Below are positions 1-8,208 of a DNA stretch of 27,855 nt, in pieces; position 1 is the first letter of the stretch, and each line of letters begins with the position of its first letter. Made by a program: the position numbers and the translations under genes. The stretch is taken from assembly GCA_902774195.1 (NCBI GenBank), contig CACYHM010000001.1:1-27855 (forward strand). The letters run 5' to 3'. Origin of the DNA: an uncultured Eubacteriales bacterium (GTDB lineage Bacteria; Bacillota_A; Clostridia; Peptostreptococcales; Anaerovoracaceae). The notes under the pieces were generated by a model, which saw nothing but the letters and a program-made list of their open reading frames with translations, made no database searches and was not told where the DNA came from.

Positions 1-2
1 CT

Positions 3-104
3 CATGTGGATTTCATGATTGGATCTTCCGATCTTGAGATAAAGGGCATCACGCATGACGGCAGGGAGGTAGCGGTGTTCAGAAACGGTAATTTTGTTTT
101 CTGA
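3..104 (+). CDS. C-terminal end of an M29-family aminopeptidase (partial)
   Basis: An open frame enters from the left edge and stops at TGA 102-104, giving 33 visible residues. The segment DFMIGSSDLEIKGITHDG followed by FRNGNFVF closely resembles the C-terminus of M29 (AmpS/PepS/aminopeptidase II) metallopeptidases. In that family the DFMIG stretch contributes to the metal site and the chain ends in a FRNGNW-like motif. Such enzymes are cytoplasmic peptidases that remove N-terminal residues from peptides. The start and most of the protein lie outside the window. The assignment rests on this short C-terminal signature only. Confidence 0.72.
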   Translation, partial: HVDFMIGSSDLEIKGITHDGREVAVFRNGNFVF

Positions 105-123
105 GACATATTAATGGTAAAAT
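94..123 (+). promoter_or_regulatory. Possible promoter of the PP2C phosphatase gene
   Basis: A TTGTTT box (94-99) and an extended -10 (TGG-TAAAAT, 115-123) are 18 bases apart. Transcription would begin close to 130, which is the first base of the ATG. The -35 matches the consensus at only three positions, so this is tentative. Confidence 0.3.
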
Positions 124-129
124 CAACGC

Positions 130-1929
130 ATGAAGCCTAAGAAGAGACGCAACGGGAAAATCAGCATAATCACGCAGGTAGCAGTGATGCTTGCCCTGTG
201 CATCATTCTGACGGGCATACTTACATACTTTACACAGATAGACAACTCGGTCAGGCTGGTCACCAGAATGACCGAGGAGAAGGCAGAGATGACCGCAAAG
301 GAAGTAAGCATGGCGGTCATGGAGTACCCTTCGTATCCGTGGCTTCTCAACTACTGGGTCGAACATGCCGGTGAAATGAACATCGACTACGATGAGGACT
401 ATGTCCGCGGGAGCTGGACACAGAAAAAGGTCAGGCTCCTCATGGCCCATCAGCCTTCGATCGATCTTCAGTATGCGAGTACAGAAGAGATAGAGGCTCT
501 TCCTGAGAGGGATCAGAAGCTGTATGCCGAGATCATCTATTCCTGGCTCATCACACGCGCCGACCAGATAAAAGAGGTGGACGATGTGGATTATCTGTTC
601 TGCGTATGCACGCAGCCGCCGTATAAAGATCAGTTCTTCGTCTTCAGCGGAGCTGATCCGGGAGCGGTGAGAGGGACGGAATACGAGCAGGTATATCCGA
701 TCGGGGTCACTGCCGAAGTAAGCAAGAGCCAGCAGAACGGTATGGCAGATGCTGTAAAGCATTCATCGCACATAGCCGAGGCGGGCAATTATGTCGACTA
801 TTATTCGTATCTTGAAACGATCAACGGCCGCGATTACCTCATAGGTCTGACATATAACCAGAAGCCGATACTGGGAAGGATCACAGACTATTCCAGAAGC
901 GGGATCATAGTCTCCATGATCTATCAGGTGCTGCTCTCGGTATTCATATCTGTCGGGGTGTTTTTCCTTGTGATCAGGCCACTCAAGACCGTACAGGAGA
1001 ACATCAGAAGATATAAGGATACGAAAGACAGCAAATCTATTGTGGAGAGCCTTTCGGATATCGACCTTCGCAATGAGATCGGCGATCTCGCTGCCGATGT
1101 GACTGATCTTGCCGAGGAGATCGACGCTTATGTCGCTGAGATAAGCAAGATCACAGCAGAAAAGGAGCGTATCAGCGCAGAACTCTCGCTGGCAACCGAG
1201 ATACAGGTATCGACACTGCCTCATAGCTTCCCGCCGTTCCCGGACAGGGATGAATTCGACATATATGCAGTAATGGATCCTGCACGCGAGGTGGGAGGGG
1301 ATTTCTACGACTTCTTCCTTATTGATGATGACCACCTCGGCCTGATCATGGCTGACGTATCGGGCAAGGGCGTGCCGGGGGCGCTGTTCATGATGATATC
1401 CAAGATACTGTTAAAGAACTGTGCGATGATCGGCATGAGTCCGGCTGCGATGCTCAGCACGACAAATAACGTCCTTTGCGATAACAACAAGGCAGAGATG
1501 TTCGTTACTGTCTGGGCCGGAGTGCTCGAGATTTCGACAGGAAAGCTTACAGCGGCGAATGCCGGACACGAGTACCCGGCAATAAAGAGGCCGGACGGGA
1601 ATTACGAGCTTCTGAAAGATGAGCACGGATTCGTTGTAGCTGCCATGGAGGACATGAAGTACAATGAGTATGAGCTGCAGCTTGAGCCGGGCACCGCGCT
1701 CTTCCTTTATACGGACGGTGTGCCTGAAGCGATGAATCCTGAAAAAGAACTATTTGGGACGGACAGGATGATAGACGCTCTTAATACTGAGCCGGATGCT
1801 GAAGCTGAGCAGGTACTGAGAAATACCCGCGTTCATGTCGACAGATTCGTAAAGGATGCTGAGCAGTTTGATGACATGACCATGATGAGTATCATATACA
1901 AGGGGAAGGGACACAATGCATTCGATTAA
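130..1929 (+). CDS. Membrane-anchored SpoIIE/RsbU-type PP2C serine phosphatase with HAMP domain
   Basis: This 599-residue protein has a basic N-terminus, a membrane segment at about 11-34, an extracytoplasmic sensor region at about 35-255 and a second membrane segment at about 257-281. A HAMP-like linker and coiled region (about 282-350) leads into a SpoIIE/RsbU PP2C domain. The metal-binding motifs are intact: VGGDFYD at 388-394, ADVSGKG from 408, TDG at 528-530 and DDMT from 581. Family members dephosphorylate anti-sigma-factor antagonists or similar phosphoserine partners in response to external signals; the partner is not visible here. The gene overlaps the following diguanylate cyclase by 14 bases, so the two are probably co-translated. 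No Shine-Dalgarno precedes the ATG, and no better in-frame start exists before the first membrane segment. Confidence 0.88.
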   Translation: MKPKKRRNGKISIITQVAVMLALCIILTGILTYFTQIDNSVRLVTRMTEEKAEMTAKEVSMAVMEYPSYPWLLNYWVEHAGEMNIDYDEDYVRGSWTQKKVRLLMAHQPSIDLQYASTEEIEALPERDQKLYAEIIYSWLITRADQIKEVDDVDYLFCVCTQPPYKDQFFVFSGADPGAVRGTEYEQVYPIGVTAEVSKSQQNGMADAVKHSSHIAEAGNYVDYYSYLETINGRDYLIGLTYNQKPILGRITDYSRSGIIVSMIYQVLLSVFISVGVFFLVIRPLKTVQENIRRYKDTKDSKSIVESLSDIDLRNEIGDLAADVTDLAEEIDAYVAEISKITAEKERISAELSLATEIQVSTLPHSFPPFPDRDEFDIYAVMDPAREVGGDFYDFFLIDDDHLGLIMADVSGKGVPGALFMMISKILLKNCAMIGMSPAAMLSTTNNVLCDNNKAEMFVTVWAGVLEISTGKLTAANAGHEYPAIKRPDGNYELLKDEHGFVVAAMEDMKYNEYELQLEPGTALFLYTDGVPEAMNPEKELFGTDRMIDALNTEPDAEAEQVLRNTRVHVDRFVKDAEQFDDMTMMSIIYKGKGHNAFD

Positions 1930-3535
1930 GACCAAGATCACAGTAGTTGCAGCCAGCGCGATCGTAGTCACTATGATCATAGCGGCTGCTTTTGGCGTTA
2001 TCGCTATAAAGGACATAGGCACCGAGAGCGCCGATAAACAGCTTACGCTGCTCTGCCAGACCGGACAGAAGAACCTGGATTCGTACTTCAATGATGTGAT
2101 CCTTTCTGTAGGAACGGTATCTGCATATGTAGAAGATGATCTGGATGGTTTGGATGATGAGCATCTGCAGGCGCATCTCGACCGCGCCGATGAGCTGTTC
2201 AAAAAGCTCGAGTACAACAATGCCATCCTGACATATTACTACCGGATAGATCCCGAGGTATCAGAAAACGCGAAGGGGTTCTGGTATGTAAGAGGCGATG
2301 ACGGATTCACAGAACACGAGGTCACGGACATCACTCAGTACGACACGAGCGACACCTCGCAGCTGGTCTGGTTCACAGTGCCGAAGGCGACGGGAAAACC
2401 GGTATGGCTGCCTCCGTACATAACAGACAATCTGGGCGCGCGGGTGCTTTCATATAATGCGCCTGTGTATTATGAGGGAAAGTTCGTCGGCGTTATAGGG
2501 ATAGAACTCGATTATTCCATGCTGGCAAAGCTGGTCGACAATATCACTTTATACGAAAACGGTTATGCTTTCATCGATGACCCTGACAGAACTATTATTT
2601 ATCATCCGCACATGGATATCCCGACTCTCGAGAAGCATCCTAAGGTGCCGGAAGAAATGATAGGACAGCAGGGAGTATTCACATACGAGTACGAAGGAGT
2701 AAAGAAAAAGGCGGTATGTCTGCCGCTCCGCAACGGCGCACTGCTGAATGTAGCAGTCCCGGTCAGCGAGATCAACGCGGTGTGGTACAGCTGGATCAAA
2801 CATATCATCTTCATATTCCTGGCTCTTCTGATCGTGCTTATACTTCTCATCAGCAGATGGACAAGGCAGATCACGAAGCCTTTGAGCGATCTGACCGCCG
2901 TCGCCGAACAGGTGGATGCCGGCGATTATGATGCCCGCATGGAATATGACGGAGATGACGAGATCGGTGTGCTGTCGAAAACATTCAACAAACTGACCGC
3001 TCATCTTGGCTCGTACATAAGCGACCTTAACGACCTTGCATACGCTGATGCTCTGACTTCGCTGCACAATAAGGGCGCGTTCGACATAACCATCAACAAT
3101 ATGCAGACAGATATACGGGAACACGTGAACAGGAAGATCGAGTTTGCCGTCTGTATTTTCGACTGCAACGACCTCAAGTCCGTGAACGATGTGAACGGCC
3201 ATGACAAGGGAGATATTTATCTCAAGGAGACTGCTGCCATCATATGCGAAGTATACAAACACAGCCCTGTGTTCAGGGTCGGCGGCGATGAATTCGCGGC
3301 TCTGCTGCTCAACAGGGATTACCGGAACAGAGATGAGCTGCTGAGGCTCTTTGACGAGAAATGCGCCGAAAAGCGAAAGGATGCCAGACGTGCGTGGGAG
3401 AAAGTCTCTGTGGCCCGCGGAATGGCGGTCTACGATCCGGAAGAGGACGAATCCGTCAACGACGTAGTGCGAAGGGCCGACAAGCTGATGTACGAAAACA
3501 AGTGGAACATAAAAGGCAGGGTAAGAGGCGAGTAA
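1916..3535 (+). CDS. Membrane diguanylate cyclase (dCache-HAMP-GGDEF)
   Basis: The 539-residue protein has a membrane helix near 4-28, a large extracytoplasmic region resembling a dCache ligand sensor (about 30-285), a second helix near 288-310, a HAMP domain (about 310-365) and a C-terminal GGDEF domain (about 375-537). The active-site motif GGDEF is intact at 456-460. The residues in front of it (SPVFRV) lack the RxxD inhibitory I-site, so product feedback through that site is not expected. The predicted reaction is two GTP to cyclic di-GMP, controlled by an external ligand. The start lies inside the end of the PP2C gene (14-base overlap), which suggests a shared signalling output. A GGDEF/EAL phosphodiesterase gene is convergent with it downstream. 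Confidence 0.9.
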   Translation: MHSIKTKITVVAASAIVVTMIIAAAFGVIAIKDIGTESADKQLTLLCQTGQKNLDSYFNDVILSVGTVSAYVEDDLDGLDDEHLQAHLDRADELFKKLEYNNAILTYYYRIDPEVSENAKGFWYVRGDDGFTEHEVTDITQYDTSDTSQLVWFTVPKATGKPVWLPPYITDNLGARVLSYNAPVYYEGKFVGVIGIELDYSMLAKLVDNITLYENGYAFIDDPDRTIIYHPHMDIPTLEKHPKVPEEMIGQQGVFTYEYEGVKKKAVCLPLRNGALLNVAVPVSEINAVWYSWIKHIIFIFLALLIVLILLISRWTRQITKPLSDLTAVAEQVDAGDYDARMEYDGDDEIGVLSKTFNKLTAHLGSYISDLNDLAYADALTSLHNKGAFDITINNMQTDIREHVNRKIEFAVCIFDCNDLKSVNDVNGHDKGDIYLKETAAIICEVYKHSPVFRVGGDEFAALLLNRDYRNRDELLRLFDEKCAEKRKDARRAWEKVSVARGMAVYDPEEDESVNDVVRRADKLMYENKWNIKGRVRGE

Positions 3536-3540
3536 AACAC

Positions 3541-3574
3541 AGGACCGGGTCGATGATCGGCCCGGTCCTTTCTG
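3541..3574. terminator. Terminator between convergent c-di-GMP genes
   Basis: The arms AGGACCGGG (3541-3549) and CCCGGTCCT (3561-3569) form a nine-pair stem. A further inner CGA/TCG pairing and TTTCTG lie in or after it on the plus strand. On the minus strand a short T-rich tract (TGTGTTTTAC) follows, so it may serve both genes. Confidence 0.75.
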
Positions 3575-3575
3575 T

Positions 3576-5252
3576 TCAGAATGCTTTGCGGCATTGCTTT
3601 TCGAATTCCGCCACAGGCACAGGAGGTGAGAAGTAGAATCCCTGGAAGTGTCTGCAGCCCAGCGATATGAGAGTTTCGAGCTGCTGCATAGTTTCGATCC
3701 CTTCTGTGATGACATCCATGCCGAGAAGACCCGCCATGTTGATCACAGAACCGAGTATGATACTGCTGCGCGGATTGGATTCGATCTCGTTCAGAAGGCT
3801 CATGTCTATCTTCAGAACGTCAGCCCGGATATCCTTGAGCATACTCAGCGAGGAATACCCCTTGCCGAAGTCATCTATCTCTACGATGAAGCCTCTGCCT
3901 CGAAGTTCAGAGATTATCATGTCGCTTTTTTCCGGCTCTTCGAGCAGAGCTGTTTCTGTGATCTCGAGCCTGAGTCTGCTGCTGTCCACATCATATCTTT
4001 CGACAAGATCCGTCAGCACATCGTAAACGTCGATGCTGTAGAAATCCTTTGCAGACATGTTTACTGAGATCGGGATATCCCCGAGGCTGCTGCCCTGCCA
4101 TTCCCTGAGCTGCCTTACGGCGAGCTCCCAGATGTGTCGGTCAAGATGATGTATCAGGCCGGCATTTTCTAGGATACCGATGAATTCCCCCGGCATCACT
4201 ATGCTGCCGTCTGTTCTGCGCCATCTCGCAAGAGCCTCGGCGCCGATGATCCTGCCGTCTTCAGCCACAAGAGGCTGGAGGTACATGAGGAATCTGCCGC
4301 TGCCGAGGGCGTCTTCGAATCCGCTGATGATCTTCTGTTCGATAAGGGTCTTGCGCAGCATCTCGTCATCATAGCGTGCTGTGACCCTTGAGATATCTTC
4401 TCGTATGGTCCGAAGAGCCGAATTGGCACGGCCGTACATGACGGAAACAGGGACAGATGTATCTTCGATCAGATAAATGCCGAAATGCACGCGGAAAGTG
4501 AAAATGCCGCTGCTGAAGTAGCCGGACAGCTCATTTTCGGTATCCTGCAGTACAGCTTCGGAGAATCCGGATTCCGGTATCAGCATAGCGAACTGGTCTC
4601 CGCCGAGCCTGCCGCAGATCCCGCCCGATCTTTCGGCGATAGAATCCAGCATTGCAGCTGTAGTCACGAGCACCTCGTTGCCTTTCATGACGCCGAAGAT
4701 CGTATTCACGAGACGGAAATTCATTATGTCGGCGCTGATCATGACCCATGTAAGCTCCGGCTTATCATCGAGAAGCTCACGTGCTTTTTCGTAGAACGGG
4801 CCGGCGCTGAGCACCTTGGTCAGATGGTCGTGAAGAGCCATGAATTCAGCCGCGCTGTGGCCGCGGTTCTCGGCTTCTCTGTCATTCGCTGAAGCGTCCT
4901 CAGAGCCTTCCTTTCTGATATTGACAAGTTCCATGACGGCGGGATATGCCTCGCCGTCAGGTGTCAGCAGGGTCACGGGATCAGACTGGATGTCGAATAT
5001 CCTGCTGTCGAACTGTTCGGTCTTTTCCTGACGGCATCCGGTGCGGCAGGCCAGTGAACTCGAACAGTTGACACATTTCTGATCAGCGTTCCAGATGCCG
5101 TAACACTTGTGGTTCATGCTGATACTTCCGTCGTTGTGCAATTCGATTATCCTGCATTCGATAGGATCAACGACCCGAGCCAGGTCGTAAGTCACAGACA
5201 TCTGTTCAAGATGTGATCTCAGCTCATCGACGGTGAATTCTTTTTTTTCCAT
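3576..5252 (-). CDS. Cyclic di-GMP phosphodiesterase (Cys-rich N-terminus, degenerate GGDEF, EAL)
   Basis: I take the ATG at 5252 (MEKKEFTVDE, 558 residues). The longer frame from 5303 would start right behind the -10 box and so before the transcript, and an AGGAGG-like GGAGG lies upstream of 5252 (14-base gap, long). Residues 1-115 are a PAS-like segment with Cys at 50, 60, 63, 69 and 73. A GGDEF-like domain follows with GGDQF at 217-221, so it is probably not a cyclase and may only bind GTP. The EAL domain (about 310-555) has QPLV 326-329, EALAR 339-343, Asn399, the ITET glutamate, DDFG 460-463, Lys481, Glu517 and Gln537. All the usual catalytic and metal residues are therefore present. Predicted role: hydrolysis of c-di-GMP to pGpG, opposing the convergent cyclase. 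No signal peptide or membrane helix is seen, so it should be cytoplasmic. Confidence 0.88.
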   Translation of the reverse strand: MEKKEFTVDELRSHLEQMSVTYDLARVVDPIECRIIELHNDGSISMNHKCYGIWNADQKCVNCSSSLACRTGCRQEKTEQFDSRIFDIQSDPVTLLTPDGEAYPAVMELVNIRKEGSEDASANDREAENRGHSAAEFMALHDHLTKVLSAGPFYEKARELLDDKPELTWVMISADIMNFRLVNTIFGVMKGNEVLVTTAAMLDSIAERSGGICGRLGGDQFAMLIPESGFSEAVLQDTENELSGYFSSGIFTFRVHFGIYLIEDTSVPVSVMYGRANSALRTIREDISRVTARYDDEMLRKTLIEQKIISGFEDALGSGRFLMYLQPLVAEDGRIIGAEALARWRRTDGSIVMPGEFIGILENAGLIHHLDRHIWELAVRQLREWQGSSLGDIPISVNMSAKDFYSIDVYDVLTDLVERYDVDSSRLRLEITETALLEEPEKSDMIISELRGRGFIVEIDDFGKGYSSLSMLKDIRADVLKIDMSLLNEIESNPRSSIILGSVINMAGLLGMDVITEGIETMQQLETLISLGCRHFQGFYFSPPVPVAEFEKQCRKAF

Positions 5253-5303
5253 TTGATCTGTTTGTGCCTCCGTATAAGGAATGATGCAAAACGCAACACA
5301 CAT

Positions 5304-5312
5304 ATTATAGCA
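5304..5312 (-). promoter_or_regulatory. Extended -10 promoter of the EAL gene
   Basis: On the minus strand TGC-TATAAT is a perfect extended -10. No good -35 is seen 16-18 bases upstream. The initiation point would fall just after an in-frame ATG at 5303, which supports the downstream translation start at 5252. Confidence 0.6.
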
Positions 5313-5340
5313 TAAAATACAAGGCTCTGAAGCAGCGGCG

Positions 5341-5349
5341 TGTTATACT
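5341..5349 (+). promoter_or_regulatory. Extended -10 promoter of the pyrBI operon
   Basis: TGT-TATACT forms an extended -10 about 40 bases before the pyrB start. No clear -35 is visible. The implied leader is only about 30 bases, so there is no room for a PyrR- or UTP-type attenuator. Confidence 0.45.
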
Positions 5350-5387
5350 TGATATAGCAAAAAATAATGAACGGAAGGAGAAACGGG

Positions 5388-6308
5388 ATGGAAAAAATAA
5401 AAAACCTGATCAATATCACGGATCTGTCCGCGGCCGAGATCGATCATCTCATAGAAACGGCTGACGACATAATAGCTGATCCGGTCAAGTATCAGGACGT
5501 ATGCGCCCATAAAAAACTCGCTACTCTGTTCTTTGAACCGAGTACAAGGACCAGATTGTCTTTCACCGCGGCGATGATGGAGCTGGGCGGCAATGTGCTT
5601 GGCTTTGATCAGGCGGCTTCGAGCTCGATATCAAAGGGCGAAAGTGTTGCGGATACCATCGTGATGGCAAGCTGCTATGCGGATATCATAGCTATGAGAC
5701 ACCCTAAGGAGGGTGCTCCGTATGTGGGTGCCCAGTATGCCAGTGTGCCGGTCATAAATGCCGGGGACGGAGGCCATTTCCATCCGACGCAGACTCTGAC
5801 CGACCTCATGACGATACACAGAAAGATGGGACGTCTGGGCGGGTACACTATAGGCCTGTGCGGGGACCTCAAGTTCGGCCGCACCGTTCATTCCCTCATA
5901 GATGCTCTTCTAAGATACGAAGGCGTAAAATACGTCATGATCTCGCCTGAAGAACTTGAGCTCCCTGATTACATCAAGGAGACTCTGGACAGGGCGGGAG
6001 TCGAATGGAAAGAGGTCAGGTCCCTCGACGAGGCCATCCCTGAACTCGACATCCTGTACATGACGAGGGTACAGAAAGAAAGATTCTTCAACGAAGAAGA
6101 CTATATAAGACTCAAGGACAGCTTCATACTCACTCGCAAAATGCTCGGACCTGCGAAGGAGACTCTTGCGGTACTGCATCCTCTGCCTAGGGTGAACGAG
6201 ATCGCTAAGGATGTTGACGATGATCCGCGGGCATGCTATTTCTATCAGGCGCTGATGGGAAAGTACATCAGGATGGCGCTCATACTTTATCTGCTGGATA
6301 TCAAATAA
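5388..6308 (+). CDS. pyrB: Aspartate carbamoyltransferase catalytic subunit
   Basis: The enzyme joins carbamoyl phosphate and aspartate to give carbamoyl aspartate, the committed step of pyrimidine synthesis. Diagnostic motifs are [12 protein letters not shown] (STRTR 52-56), the SSSISKGES loop near 78-86, HPTQTLTD from 132 and HPLPRVNEI near the C-terminus. The length of 306 residues is normal. I chose the ATG at 5388 because GGAAGGAG (5373-5380) lies 7 bases before it; an ATG at 5367 would place that ribosome site inside the coding region. The regulatory-chain gene pyrI follows after 13 bases, so an allosteric PyrB6-PyrI6 holoenzyme is expected. The gene heads an operon that also holds a lipoprotein and a transporter. 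Confidence 0.97.
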   Translation: MEKIKNLINITDLSAAEIDHLIETADDIIADPVKYQDVCAHKKLATLFFEPSTRTRLSFTAAMMELGGNVLGFDQAASSSISKGESVADTIVMASCYADIIAMRHPKEGAPYVGAQYASVPVINAGDGGHFHPTQTLTDLMTIHRKMGRLGGYTIGLCGDLKFGRTVHSLIDALLRYEGVKYVMISPEELELPDYIKETLDRAGVEWKEVRSLDEAIPELDILYMTRVQKERFFNEEDYIRLKDSFILTRKMLGPAKETLAVLHPLPRVNEIAKDVDDDPRACYFYQALMGKYIRMALILYLLDIK

Positions 6309-6321
6309 CGGGGAGGCCAGG

Positions 6322-6759
6322 ATGAACATAGACGGAGTAAACACGGGCTACATGCTCGACCATATCAAAGCCGGCAAGGGACTTGAGATATACAGCTTTC
6401 TGAAGCTGGACCAGGCTGAATGCACTGTCGCAATCATTCAGCGCGCGGACAGTACAAAGTACGGCAAGAAGGACATAATAAAGATAGACGGAGACATCCC
6501 GATCGACTGCGACACTCTCGGCTACATGGATCCGAACATCACCGTCAACAGGATAAGGGACGGAAAACTGCTCGAAAAGATACACCTCGAGCTGCCCGAA
6601 ACACTGACGGATGTCATCAAGTGCCGCAATCCGAGATGCATCACCTCGGCTGAGCAGGGCATAGAGCACAGGTTCAGACTTACCGACAGAAAGAACGGCA
6701 GATACAGATGCATTTACTGTGACACGGAATATTCCGATCTGAGGGGGAACGACCGATGA
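6322..6759 (+). CDS. pyrI: Aspartate carbamoyltransferase regulatory chain
   Basis: The 145-residue protein has the N-terminal nucleotide-binding half and the C-terminal zinc domain of PyrI. Cys101 and Cys106 (CRNPRC) together with Cys130 and Cys133 (CIYC) form the structural zinc site that contacts PyrB. PyrI mediates feedback by CTP/UTP and activation by ATP in the family. A GGGGAGG-like ribosome site lies between the pyrB stop and this ATG. Its TGA overlaps the ATG of the next gene (ATGA), an arrangement that usually couples translation. Confidence 0.96.
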   Translation: MNIDGVNTGYMLDHIKAGKGLEIYSFLKLDQAECTVAIIQRADSTKYGKKDIIKIDGDIPIDCDTLGYMDPNITVNRIRDGKLLEKIHLELPETLTDVIKCRNPRCITSAEQGIEHRFRLTDRKNGRYRCIYCDTEYSDLRGNDR

Positions 6760-8201
6760 AAGGAACTGTGAAGAGTAAGGTATCCGTGCTGCTTGCTGTC
6801 CTTCTGTCTGCAGTATTGCTGTGCGCGTGCGGAAGCTCGTATGAATATACGACAGGAGACGTGGACTGGTATTCCACGTACAACAAGGGCGATAAGATCA
6901 TACACGATACCTATTACTATTCGGATGACTGGTTCAAAGACAAGGCCGAAAAGGATAATGAAGAGCTGGCGCTTGCATCGATGCAGCTGACCGCATCAGC
7001 CGTATCCGGAGACGAAAACGGGGCCGGAGCAGCATTCCTTAAGAGCATGGGTTTCGACGAAGTAGGCTTCAGCGATTTCACGAGCGCGGATCCGGATGAT
7101 TTCAATTATACGTGGGGAAAAAAGACACTGGACGACGGGACTGTTCTCGTAGCCGTTGCAGTGCAGAGCTCGTCACAGGACATGGCGGTCAAAAACAAGG
7201 GATGGAAGCAGAACTTCACTGTGAACGGTGACAGCAGCAGCGGAGAACACTACGCGTACGCCAAAGCCGTTGATAAAATGATAGACGGCATAGCGGACCT
7301 CGGAAAGGGAGACAAGGTAAAATACTGGCTCACCGGACACAGCAGGGGCGGTGCGATAGCAAACGTGCTTGCAGCTCACCTGCCTGACAAACTCGGAGAC
7401 AGGAATGCGGGCATATACGCCTATACTTTCGAAGCGCCTGCGACTGTCGATGAAGAGACGGCAGCCGCCGGAGGTTTCAAGTACATACACAATTATCTGT
7501 GCAGCGACGATTTCGTAACTATGATACCGGGATGGGGAATGACCCGATACGGCGATCCACATGAACTCACCGACAAAAAGAGAGACGAAGAACTGTCCGA
7601 TGAGCTGAAGTCCCTGGGAAGCGAAGCAGCTGACCATAAAATGAGGATAGTGGTGAAATCAGACGCCGACCGGCTCGCCGCAAATATAGCGGCTGCTGTT
7701 CCGACGCGCGCGGACTACTCTAAGGAGAGGACCGACAAGGTAACAGCATCCGACGGGACTGTGCACGAGATCACGTATACATATCAGGACTCTATGGTGA
7801 AGCTGATGGATTTCATCTTTTCGGGAGACGGAGATCCTGAGAATCCGCCTCTCAAAAAGCTGATGAGCAGCAAGGACGAAGTGATGGATTCGGCATCGCA
7901 CCTTGCTGAGGGACTGAAACTTGCGAACGCGGGGAAGGATCCTTCAGCCGAATACTGGACGGCCACTGAAGGTATCTATAAAGCAATGCAGGAGAATGAT
8001 GCGGCAGGAGAACTCACAGAAGAGGATCTTTATAAGATACTCTGCCTTGCCGCGCCTGTTCTTATAGATTTCCCGGAGGGAAGCAGCGAGCCTTCATACG
8101 ATCTGCTGACCGACGTGGCGGGATACAGCGGTGATCTGACTTATTCTCATCAGTTCGATACTGTCATCGCCAGACTCAAGCTGCTGGCGCCTGCTCCATA
8201 G
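6756..8201 (+). CDS. Predicted lipoprotein with class 3 lipase-like alpha/beta-hydrolase domain
   Basis: The 481-residue product has a lipoprotein signal peptide (basic start, hydrophobic core, lipobox LCAC with Cys25), so it should be anchored outside the cell membrane. GHSRGG at 194-199 is the nucleophile elbow of class 3 lipases (Ser196). The later stretch NYLCSDDFVTMIPGWG supplies the expected acid (Asp251 or Asp252), and a His for the triad probably lies beyond it. Family members hydrolyse acylglycerols or other esters; the substrate here is unknown. About 170 residues precede the nucleophile elbow and about 200 residues of unassigned helical sequence follow the core. It overlaps pyrI by 4 bases and is followed 7 bases later by the YkvI-like gene, so all four genes look like one operon. 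The link to pyrimidine synthesis is not obvious. Confidence 0.8.
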   Translation: MKGTVKSKVSVLLAVLLSAVLLCACGSSYEYTTGDVDWYSTYNKGDKIIHDTYYYSDDWFKDKAEKDNEELALASMQLTASAVSGDENGAGAAFLKSMGFDEVGFSDFTSADPDDFNYTWGKKTLDDGTVLVAVAVQSSSQDMAVKNKGWKQNFTVNGDSSSGEHYAYAKAVDKMIDGIADLGKGDKVKYWLTGHSRGGAIANVLAAHLPDKLGDRNAGIYAYTFEAPATVDEETAAAGGFKYIHNYLCSDDFVTMIPGWGMTRYGDPHELTDKKRDEELSDELKSLGSEAADHKMRIVVKSDADRLAANIAAAVPTRADYSKERTDKVTASDGTVHEITYTYQDSMVKLMDFIFSGDGDPENPPLKKLMSSKDEVMDSASHLAEGLKLANAGKDPSAEYWTATEGIYKAMQENDAAGELTEEDLYKILCLAAPVLIDFPEGSSEPSYDLLTDVAGYSGDLTYSHQFDTVIARLKLLAPAP

Positions 8202-8208
8202 GGCACAG

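Noticed and set aside
2549..3715. Long minus-strand open frame of 388 codons
   Set aside because: It lies opposite the well-supported diguanylate cyclase, has no family motif or ribosome site, and its residue mix looks like a reverse-frame shadow.
5253..5303. Upstream ATG as the start of the EAL protein
   Set aside because: It follows immediately after the TATAAT box, so it would not be within the transcript.
5367..5387. Upstream ATG as the pyrB start
   Set aside because: It would place the clear GGAAGGAG ribosome site inside the gene and adds residues not typical of PyrB.
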